This document shows, piece by piece, positions 1-5,765 of a stretch of DNA of 13,694 nucleotides. How positions within the stretch are numbered: the first letter of the stretch is position 1; the number at the start of each line of letters is the position of its first letter. The notes beneath the pieces were generated by a model. That model saw only the letters and a program-made list of their open reading frames with translations, was not told the DNA's origin and made no database searches. Source of the stretch: Actinomycetota bacterium (GTDB taxonomy: Bacteria; Actinomycetota; Coriobacteriia; Coriobacteriales; RUG844). Both the position numbers and the translations under genes were made by a program. Where the stretch lies: positions 1 through 13,694 of the forward strand of contig JAAXUU010000010.1 of NCBI GenBank assembly GCA_013335845.1, given 5' to 3'.

Positions 1-484
1 TCGGATTGCCGAGTGTCTCGATAAAAATCGCCTTCGTGTTCGGCTGGATAGCCTTATTGAAATTGTCTATATCGGATGGGTCGACGAACGTTGCCGTGAT
101 TCCATACTCCGGAAGGGTATGGGCGAGCAGGTTGTATGTACCGCCGTAAATCGTTTCCGCCGCAACGATATGATCGCCGGCGAACGCAAGATTCTGCAAC
201 GCATAGGTGATTGCAGCTGCACCGCTTGCAACAGCCAATGCCGCGACACCGCCCTCGAGAACAGCCATCCTCTTCTCGAATATATCTTGCGTCGGATTGG
301 TTAGGCGTCCGTAGATATTGCCGGCATCCGTCAGATTGAACCGCGCGGCCGCATGATCGCAATTATCGAAGACATATGCTGTCGTTTGATAAATCGGAAC
401 CGCTCTTGCGCCGGTTGCTGAATCAGCCTCTTCTTGCCCTACATGCAACTGAAGTGTTTCGAACTTATAGTTTCTATCTGTCAT
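1..484 (-). CDS. metY: O-acetylhomoserine aminocarboxypropyltransferase / sulfhydrylase, 5' part (3' end outside window)
   Basis: The reverse strand reads a continuous 161-residue N-terminal part of a Cys/Met-metabolism PLP enzyme; the family is about 425 residues, so the rest, including the PLP-binding lysine, lies left of the window. Visible marks are the start MTDRNYKFETLQLHVGQ, the conserved YGRLTNPT (residues 58-65), the SGAAA segment near residue 87-91 that contacts the cofactor phosphate, YGGTYNLL (113-120) and FIETLGNP at the cut edge. By family knowledge MetY makes homocysteine from O-acetyl-L-homoserine and sulfide in the cytoplasm. The ATG at 484 follows a good ribosome binding site (GGAAAGAGG on the minus strand, about 491-499). 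It is divergent from an Rrf2 regulator gene whose control region it shares, which suggests control by sulfur status. A related cystathionine-gamma-synthase-type enzyme is less likely because the N-terminus is typical of MetY. Confidence 0.9.
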   Translation of the reverse strand, partial: MTDRNYKFETLQLHVGQEEADSATGARAVPIYQTTAYVFDNCDHAAARFNLTDAGNIYGRLTNPTQDIFEKRMAVLEGGVAALAVASGAAAITYALQNLAFAGDHIVAAETIYGGTYNLLAHTLPEYGITATFVDPSDIDNFNKAIQPNTKAIFIETLGNP

Positions 485-643
485 TGTTACTGCCTCTTTC
501 CGTAGTTTTCAAATGATCCCGAATATCAATAAATGTAATGACGACACATTCGATACTTCCCGAAGTTGCTTCCGAAAAACATTTTTTGCAATGAAACCAC
601 CGACTTTCACTTGATACGTACTGTGTGGTAGTATAAAACCATA

Positions 644-679
644 ATATTCCTACTAAGTCAATAGGATTTATAGGAATAT
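644..679. promoter_or_regulatory. Inverted repeat, putative Rrf2-family operator over the metY promoter
   Basis: Perfect 9-base arms ATATTCCTA (644-652) and TAGGAATAT (671-679) flank an 18-base centre that contains a further TAGG (662-665). On the minus strand a -35-like TTGACT lies at 661-656 inside the dyad, with a TTTATA -10-like hexamer at 637-632 (18-base spacer). A repressor bound here would cover the metY -35. The TTCCTA/TAGGAA style resembles dyads bound by CymR-type Rrf2 proteins; the assignment to the adjacent regulator is inference. Confidence 0.55.
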
Positions 680-792
680 GTTGGAGAAGCTTCCATTTCC
701 TACGTATCCGACTATGATATGCTCGTTATGAAGAAAACACGATACTTTGGTTTGCGAACAGTATCCAGTCTGATTATCTTCTGAGAATATCT

Positions 793-820
793 ATATTCCT
801 ATAATTCCTATGGTAGTATA
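793..820 (+). promoter_or_regulatory. Putative rrf2 promoter with tandem ATTCCTA half-sites
   Basis: ATTCCTA occurs twice, at 795-801 and 804-810, directly followed by TGGTAGTATA (811-820). This reads as an extended -10 (TG, one base, TAGTAT at 814-819), placing the start of transcription near 826 and the ATG at 848. The half-sites match the arms of the dyad over the metY promoter, which suggests autoregulation. The decamer TGGTAGTATA also occurs at 626-635. Confidence 0.5.
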
Positions 821-847
821 TGACTATTGAAACGAAACGAGGAAACG

Positions 848-1285
848 ATGAAAATATCGACAAAGGGACGCTACGCTCTACGGATCATGGTTGATCTTGC
901 CCAGCATGATAACGGAGGCTACACCCCCCTAAAAGAAATATCCGAACGCCAGGAGATATCGATGAAATATCTAGAGACTATCATTTCCCATTTGAATAAG
1001 GCTGGCTTCGTCGAAAGCGTTCGCGGCAAAGGAGGGGGACATCGTCTAGCCAAACCAGCCCAGGAGCTTACCGTGGGTTCAGTGCTCGAACTTGTAGAGG
1101 GAACCCTTGCACCTGTCTCCTGCCTTGAAGGAGACAGGAATCACTGTGATCGCGCGAACACATGTTACACCCTTCCCATGTGGCAGGAGCTGAATCGAAT
1201 CATCGCAGAATATCTCGGAAGCGTCACAATCTACGACTTAGTACATCAGCAAGACCAACTCATAGGAAACGATTACTCCATCTGA
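848..1285 (+). CDS. Rrf2-family transcriptional regulator with three conserved cysteines (IscR/CymR type)
   Basis: A 145-residue winged-helix DNA-binding protein starting MKISTKGRYALRIMVDLA, the classic Rrf2 N-terminus. The recognition helix region ISMKYLETIISHLNKAGFVESVRGKGGG (about 37-64) is typical of the family. Cysteines at 92, 100 and 106 lie where IscR carries its [2Fe-2S] ligands, but the first spacing is seven residues rather than the five of E. coli IscR. An Fe-S or sulfur-sensing role is therefore plausible but not proven. The ATG at 848 is preferred over an upstream in-frame TTG at 827 because it has a GAGG site about 6 bases ahead and gives the normal family length. The gene is divergent from metY and has ATTCCTA repeats in its promoter, so control of sulfur assimilation (CymR-like) or Fe-S homeostasis (IscR-like) are the two main options; the metY neighbour favours the first. 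Confidence 0.88.
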   Translation: MKISTKGRYALRIMVDLAQHDNGGYTPLKEISERQEISMKYLETIISHLNKAGFVESVRGKGGGHRLAKPAQELTVGSVLELVEGTLAPVSCLEGDRNHCDRANTCYTLPMWQELNRIIAEYLGSVTIYDLVHQQDQLIGNDYSI

Positions 1286-1305
1286 TCGCTCGTGACAGAT
1301 GATTC

Positions 1306-2478
1306 CTATAACGACTTCGCATACAGGGGTCTTTTCCGCATGAAACACCCAAGGATAAGTGCCGCAAGCAACGCCATTGACGCCCCGAAGATAAAGGGAA
1401 CTTGAGGTCCTAAGTAATTCCAGAGCAAACCGGCGATCAAACTTGCGGGCAACAAGGCGATTCCAACGATTGTGGAGTGCAGACCAAGCATCGTCCCTTT
1501 GAGTTCAGGAGGGGATATCTCCGAGATATACGCCCTCTCCACGCCTGCGACCATCGCGGTGTAGGCGCCATATAGCGTGAAAATGAGTACCATTCCGATG
1601 CCATTCTCGGCAAAGGCGAATCCAAAATATACGAGTGAGAACGCTATATAGCCGGTAACGAGCAGCTTTTTCCTCCCCGCTGTATCAGAAAGCCTTCCCA
1701 AGGGGATAGCCAACAATGACGCCGAAACGTGGTAGATGAAGTAGAGAAGAACCGCAGTGCTATCGGAGAACCCGACACTTTGAGCCCGAAGAAGCAAAAA
1801 CGCGTTGGACGAGTTGCCGAGTGTGAAAAGAAACGCAACCAGTAGATACACCTTCAATTGGCTGTCTATAGAGCGAAACGCGGAAAGGGTCGGAAGAGGC
1901 GTCTTCTCGGTTATTCGACACGAAGTCTCACGAATAAAGGGGAACATGAACAGTCCGAGAACAGCAGGGATAATCGAAACCAAGAAAATCATCTTGTATC
2001 CACCGGTGCCATGTGAGAATTCCAAGAAAAGGAATGCGAGAAGGATCCCCAAACCGGAACCTGCCATGTCGAGAGCTTTATGGATACCGAAGGATTTCCC
2101 CAAACTACCAGCCTCTGAGCTCTCACAGACCAACACATCACGTGGCGCCGTACGTATTCCCTTACCGATACGGTCGATTACACGAGCTGCCAGGATGCCG
2201 AACCATGACGTCGCCAACAATAGCGCTAGCTTGTAGAGTAGGCTGGCGGAATATCCGATAAACGCAAGCGGCTTCTTCTTATGATATTTGTCTGAGATAT
2301 GACCGCTGAAAACACGGAGCAAACTCGCGAGGCTCTCGGCGATACCCTCGATAAGACCCACAAGTCCGGGAGTCGCCCCAAGGGTACTCGTCAGATAGAG
2401 AGGAACCAGCGGGTAGACCATATCCGTACTAAGATCTATGAAAAAACTCACAAGTCCGAGCAGTATCACGTTTTTCAT
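1306..2478 (-). CDS. MFS transporter, 12-TM multidrug-efflux-like
   Basis: A 390-residue hydrophobic protein with repeated membrane segments. Major-facilitator loop motifs are visible in both halves: SGHISDKYHKKKP (58-70) in the first and GRLSDTAGRKK in the second. A conserved DRIGKGIRTAPRD (102-114) follows TM4. Length matches 12-TM MFS_1 proteins. The substrate cannot be read from sequence; this DRxGKG...PRD subgroup is usually annotated as a multidrug-resistance-like MFS protein. The ATG at 2478 has a GGTGG(AG) ribosome site at about 2489-2495. It starts 36 bases after the corA stop codon on the same strand, so the two are probably cotranscribed. Its stop codon is 20 bases from the convergent rrf2 stop, with no obvious terminator hairpin between them. 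Confidence 0.85.
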   Translation of the reverse strand: MKNVILLGLVSFFIDLSTDMVYPLVPLYLTSTLGATPGLVGLIEGIAESLASLLRVFSGHISDKYHKKKPLAFIGYSASLLYKLALLLATSWFGILAARVIDRIGKGIRTAPRDVLVCESSEAGSLGKSFGIHKALDMAGSGLGILLAFLFLEFSHGTGGYKMIFLVSIIPAVLGLFMFPFIRETSCRITEKTPLPTLSAFRSIDSQLKVYLLVAFLFTLGNSSNAFLLLRAQSVGFSDSTAVLLYFIYHVSASLLAIPLGRLSDTAGRKKLLVTGYIAFSLVYFGFAFAENGIGMVLIFTLYGAYTAMVAGVERAYISEISPPELKGTMLGLHSTIVGIALLPASLIAGLLWNYLGPQVPFIFGASMALLAALILGCFMRKRPLYAKSL

Positions 2479-2514
2479 ACGTTGTCAGCTCCACCTTGAA
2501 TCCACGGTATCTGC

Positions 2515-3468
2515 CTACATCCATTTCTTCTTTTTAAAATACACCGACATCCCGATTGCGATAGCCGCCATCACCCCGACAACTAGTGGAAACGACCACC
2601 ACGCATCGACGGGTGGCCACATACCGCGCGTCACGTTCATTCCATACATACCCGAAATAAAAGTCAGGGGCATAAACAGCGTCGCAACAATCGTTAGTTG
2701 CTTCATAACCAAATTCATCCGATTGTTCTGCACGGATAGATACACGTCCATCACCGAAGCGCCTACATCCTGGTAGGTCTCGATAGAGTCGAGCAGCGTG
2801 CTCATATGATCACCGATATCCTGGAAGTAACGATAGATTTCTTCGTCTTTGGCTCCACGCTCCCTACCCAGACCTCGGATGACATCGCGCTCGGGAGCAA
2901 TAAGTCGATGCATCCTCACCAGTTGACGGCGTATCTCATGTAAGCGTTTTACATCGTTTTCCTTAAGCTCTACGAGCATCGAGTCTTCGAGCACCGAAAG
3001 CTCCTCCCCCATCCCATCCACCAGGGGCAAAGAGGAATCGACAAGGAGATCGAGAAGGCCATGAAGCAACCATTCCGGCCCGCGAGAAAGCGCTTGCCTC
3101 GCATCTCGTGCGACCGCGCTGACAGCTGTATCGGGCCCATTGTGAAAGGTGATCAGGGTCGTATCACTCATAAATACATCAAGTTCATGGGTCGATATAT
3201 TTTCACCCTGCCTATGCGTAGGTATCAACCATACAAGGAAAGACCCGTTAAGATAGATATCGAGCTTGGCTCTGCGTTTGTTATGAAGAATATCATCGGC
3301 GATAAGAGGGTGCATCTCGAACAGCTCAGTCAGCGTACTGAGGGTTTCAACATCGGGGTCCTTCACGTCGATCCATGCCCAAGCAGCATTTTCAGGTTGG
3401 AGGTTTTCCTCTCCCCCACTGCGAACCACTCCGGAACCATCAAGCCAGCGAACCACGACTTCAGACAT
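2515..3468 (-). CDS. corA: CorA-family Mg2+/divalent cation channel
   Basis: A 317-residue protein with the CorA layout: a long soluble N-terminal domain, a charged helical stalk (about 150-255) and two C-terminal membrane helices (about 253-273 and 293-312). The signature YGMN sits at 275-278 at the end of TM1, in the context FISGMYGMNV. The protein ends in a basic KKKKWM tail, typical of the cytoplasmic end of CorA. Family knowledge gives a pentameric channel for Mg2+ (also Co2+ or Ni2+) uptake at the cytoplasmic membrane. The ATG at 3468 is preceded by GGGAG on the minus strand. It is the first gene of a likely two-gene operon with the MFS gene downstream. A 14-base palindrome lies in its promoter region. 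Confidence 0.92.
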   Translation of the reverse strand: MSEVVVRWLDGSGVVRSGGEENLQPENAAWAWIDVKDPDVETLSTLTELFEMHPLIADDILHNKRRAKLDIYLNGSFLVWLIPTHRQGENISTHELDVFMSDTTLITFHNGPDTAVSAVARDARQALSRGPEWLLHGLLDLLVDSSLPLVDGMGEELSVLEDSMLVELKENDVKRLHEIRRQLVRMHRLIAPERDVIRGLGRERGAKDEEIYRYFQDIGDHMSTLLDSIETYQDVGASVMDVYLSVQNNRMNLVMKQLTIVATLFMPLTFISGMYGMNVTRGMWPPVDAWWSFPLVVGVMAAIAIGMSVYFKKKKWM

Positions 3469-3511
3469 GGCAATCTCCCATCTCGCCCAGCACGTACCAT
3501 TAGTTTAGCAC

Positions 3512-3525
3512 GTGCAGGCCTGCAC
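3512..3525. repeat. 14-base perfect palindrome upstream of corA
   Basis: GTGCAGGCCTGCAC reads the same on both strands and lies 44 bases ahead of the corA start. On the minus strand TTGTGC overlaps its edge, followed after 17 bases by ACTAAT, a weak promoter candidate. A dimeric regulator site is plausible; no regulator gene adjoins it. Confidence 0.45.
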
Positions 3526-3540
3526 AATTAATCTAGCGAA

Positions 3541-3591
3541 GATAATCCCGAGAACAATTCGCGGATCCTCGGAACAGGATACACGATTATC
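3541..3591. repeat. Nested inverted repeats in the corA/flavoprotein intergenic region
   Basis: Outer arms GATAATC (3541-3547) and GATTATC (3585-3591) enclose inner arms CCGAG (3548-3552) and CTCGG (3568-3572). The left arms are contiguous and the right arms are separated by 12 bases. It may be an operator or an RNA structure; the function is unknown. Confidence 0.35.
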
Positions 3592-3703
3592 TCAAAGCTT
3601 TCCGATTTCTCGAATATTCAGCAATCCGGTCTAATGGGCGATTGCATGACTACATACCCTATGTGGGGACATACGATACTCGGATTCATTATCGTTTTGT
3701 ATG

Positions 3704-3742
3704 TCGCGCGAAACCTATTTCAAGCGCGAGAAACATCGTTTC
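3704..3742 (+). promoter_or_regulatory. Two dyads just upstream of the flavoprotein gene
   Basis: TCGCGCGAAA (3704-3713) pairs with TTTC (3718-3721) plus GCGCGA (3724-3729) with a two-base interruption. Directly after it, GAAAC-ATC-GTTTC (3730-3742) forms a perfect 5-base dyad. Both lie within 60 bases of the start codon. They could be operator sites for a regulator or a leader hairpin; I could not fix a -35/-10 pair with confidence. Confidence 0.35.
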
Positions 3743-3762
3743 GATAGAGAAAAGGGGTAACT

Positions 3763-5559
3763 ATGGAACTAGATCGCCGAGATTTTCTGAAAGGTGCTGC
3801 CGTAACAAGCGCTATCGCAGCTGTAGGTCTCGTCGGATGCGGCTCCGGAGGATCTTCCGGCACCGGTAGTAACGCCACTGCCGAAAGTGCCGAGACCGAA
3901 GTTGTTTCGCTACAGATCATGCCGGGCGATGAAAGCGCCCTCGGGACTCCTCCCGAGATCGCGGAAGCAGATGTCGCCGAGACTATCTCCGTCGATGTCC
4001 TCGTCGTCGGCGCCGGTATCACCGGTGTAGCAGCCGTGCGTTCCGCTGCCGAGGAAGGTGCAAAAGTCCTCTGCATCGAAAAAAAGGAAGGGCTTGCAAT
4101 CCATGGCTTCCAAGCGGCTTGCGTCAACTCTTCCTTCGGCCGCAATCTGGGAGTGGAAATCGATCCGAAGGAAGTCTTGAACGAGTATCAGCGCCGCTCT
4201 GTAGGTCGTGCGAATATGGCCGTCGCTACTCTTTGGGCTAACCATAGCGGTGAGACGATGGACTGGTATATGGAACCCATCGTAGGTGATCAGGCAATGA
4301 TGGACTATGTCACCGTCGCCTATTATCCATTGCGCCCCGAGCATGACCCCAGCAAGGACCTCACGAAGACCTTCGTCGGATCACTTGACTTCAAAGAGGA
4401 TCCCAGCAGCCCCATCGGTTCGCCATGCTGGATGGAGCTCGGAGCAAGGAACAAAACGCTTGCCGAGAAAGCCGGAGCGGAGTACCGTTTCCTTACCGCC
4501 GTCGTCCGTCTCATCACTGACGATACCGGAAAGGTTATAGGAGCATACGCCAAAGATGCCGAGGGCAAGTACATCAAGATCGAGACAAGCAAGGGCGTCA
4601 TCCTCGCTTCGGGAGGAAGCGCTCAGTTCGGTGCCGGCAGCGAACTGATCCACAAGGTATATGCGCCAAGCTCATATAAGAATTATATGCTCCAAGTCGG
4701 CGAAGAGCCCGCATGGGAAGAGATGTTCCAGATCAACCCCGGTGCTATCGGCGGCGCGACAGGAGACGGACAACTCATGGCACTCTGGGCAGGCGCCTAT
4801 ATGGATGCCTACTGCGACACCGCCATGGGCTCCGCCGAATCCGGGATCGGTGGCACGGTCGCATTGACCGTGAACCAGAACGGTGAGCGTTTCTTCAACG
4901 AGGATATCGGTATCTGGGAGAAGCACGACCAGCTTATGAACCAGCCGGGCTATTGTTCATATGACATAATCGATGTGAACTGGCGGGATCGCCTACCGTT
5001 CCAAGCTCTCGGTCATCGTAACTTCAACTACAACGATGTACCTGTTGCCGTGGGTTGGAACGGAATCGACTACGTCAACAATTTCCACAAGGAATTCCTC
5101 GCGGCCATCGGTAAGCCCGATGGCATCGTCCCGACGCTCGATCCTCATGCAGGAACCGTCTATGCCGCCGAAACACTCGAGGAACTGGCCGAGATCATCA
5201 AAGTCCCCACCGATACGTTCTTGGCGTCGATTGCCCGCTATAATGAGATTTGTGCAGCGGGTGTCGATGAAGACTTCGGTTGTGATTCCCAAAAACTGTT
5301 CCCGATCGAGACCGGCCCCTTCTTCGCCTGCATGGCCACCGCTCGCGCCGCAATGGCTGCATATGCCGGTGTCATCACAAACGGCAAACTCGAAGTCTTG
5401 AGTAAAGCGACCGGCAAACCGATCGGTGGTCTGTGGGCCGCAGGTAATGTGAACGGCTCCAAGTTCTCACCGAGTTACTCGACGCTCATGTCAGGTATGA
5501 ACCACGGTAATGGTGTCTGCCACGGCTATTTCGCCGGCAAGTGGGCTGCAAAAGCATAG
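3763..5559 (+). CDS. Tat-exported lipoprotein FAD-binding reductase, fumarate-reductase/urocanate-reductase-like flavoprotein
   Basis: A 598-residue protein. The N-terminus has a twin-arginine motif RRDFLK (5-10), a hydrophobic stretch and a lipobox-like LVGC (23-26), then a Gly/Ser-rich linker, so it is probably folded with FAD in the cytoplasm, exported by Tat and lipid-anchored outside. The FAD dinucleotide motif GAGITG is at 83-88, ATGDGQLMALWAGA at 332-345, GERFFNED at 374-381 and the C-terminal FAD motif GLWAAGNVNG at 556-565. There is no haem c (CxxCH) motif and no FMN-binding domain, so electrons must come from a separate partner. Regions that in soluble fumarate reductases hold the catalytic His (HHTMGG) and the substrate Arg (HGANRLGG) read instead as ARAAMAAYAG (527-536) and SPSYSTLMSG (569-578), so fumarate is unlikely to be the substrate. 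Coriobacteria use many such proteins as reductases of plant, drug or steroid-like acceptors. The ATG at 3763 follows AGGGG. The substrate is unknown. Confidence 0.85.
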   Translation: MELDRRDFLKGAAVTSAIAAVGLVGCGSGGSSGTGSNATAESAETEVVSLQIMPGDESALGTPPEIAEADVAETISVDVLVVGAGITGVAAVRSAAEEGAKVLCIEKKEGLAIHGFQAACVNSSFGRNLGVEIDPKEVLNEYQRRSVGRANMAVATLWANHSGETMDWYMEPIVGDQAMMDYVTVAYYPLRPEHDPSKDLTKTFVGSLDFKEDPSSPIGSPCWMELGARNKTLAEKAGAEYRFLTAVVRLITDDTGKVIGAYAKDAEGKYIKIETSKGVILASGGSAQFGAGSELIHKVYAPSSYKNYMLQVGEEPAWEEMFQINPGAIGGATGDGQLMALWAGAYMDAYCDTAMGSAESGIGGTVALTVNQNGERFFNEDIGIWEKHDQLMNQPGYCSYDIIDVNWRDRLPFQALGHRNFNYNDVPVAVGWNGIDYVNNFHKEFLAAIGKPDGIVPTLDPHAGTVYAAETLEELAEIIKVPTDTFLASIARYNEICAAGVDEDFGCDSQKLFPIETGPFFACMATARAAMAAYAGVITNGKLEVLSKATGKPIGGLWAAGNVNGSKFSPSYSTLMSGMNHGNGVCHGYFAGKWAAKA

Positions 5560-5619
5560 GCATACTCGAAACGTGCCCGATGAGGACGCATTCCGAACAC
5601 AGGCTGAAGTAGTCCTGAA

Positions 5620-5670
5620 AGTGATTGTAACGAAAAAGTGATGGTAATGAAAAAGTGATGGTAATGAAAT
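5620..5670 (+). repeat. 3 x 17-bp tandem repeat downstream of the flavoprotein gene
   Basis: Three contiguous copies: 5620-5636 AGTGATTGTAACGAAAA, 5637-5653 AGTGATGGTAATGAAAA and 5654-5670 AGTGATGGTAATGAAAT. Copies 2 and 3 differ at one base, copy 1 at two from copy 2. It lies 60 bases after the stop codon and runs into the terminator stem, so it would be in the 3' untranslated RNA. Slippage-type duplication is the simplest origin. Confidence 0.85.
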
Positions 5671-5705
5671 CGACCGGAGTCCCTGATGGGTTCCGGTCGA
5701 TTTTC
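5667..5705. terminator. Bidirectional rho-independent terminator
   Basis: A perfect 12-base stem, AAATCGACCGGA (5667-5678) with TCCGGTCGATTT (5692-5703), encloses a loop that itself can pair (CCC 5681-5683 with GGG 5688-5690). It is followed by TTTTC on the plus strand; the reverse strand has a weaker T-rich exit. It sits between the convergent flavoprotein and permease genes and can serve both. Confidence 0.85.
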
Positions 5706-5765
5706 AATCAACTATCCGCAAGGTGATACCTCAACGGATCGTGTCAACGGGTTGCATCAATGACC

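Larger units (their letters stand above)
485..847. promoter_or_regulatory. Divergent metY / rrf2 control region
   Basis: This 363-base stretch has no gene. It holds the start signals for metY (leftward) and the Rrf2 gene (rightward), described as separate entries. The metY leader would be long, about 140 bases if transcription starts near 625. I saw no SAM-riboswitch or T-box signature in that leader, only a short possible stem around 560-580. Confidence 0.6.

Noticed and set aside
54..362. Open frames on both strands inside 54-362
   Set aside because: They are shadows of metY, whose own frame has clear family motifs through the whole segment.
485..625. SAM riboswitch or T-box in the metY leader
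   Set aside because: No conserved riboswitch core, T-box sequence or terminator/antiterminator pair was seen; only a short weak stem.
827..847. Upstream TTG start for the Rrf2 regulator
   Set aside because: It adds seven residues ahead of the canonical MKISTKGRYA start and has no ribosome site; the GAGG fits the ATG at 848.
1805..2261. Plus-strand open frames across the MFS gene
   Set aside because: They are antisense to a clear 12-TM transporter and have no recognisable product or start signal.
5620..5670. CRISPR-like array
   Set aside because: The units are contiguous with no spacers and there are only three; it is a simple tandem repeat.
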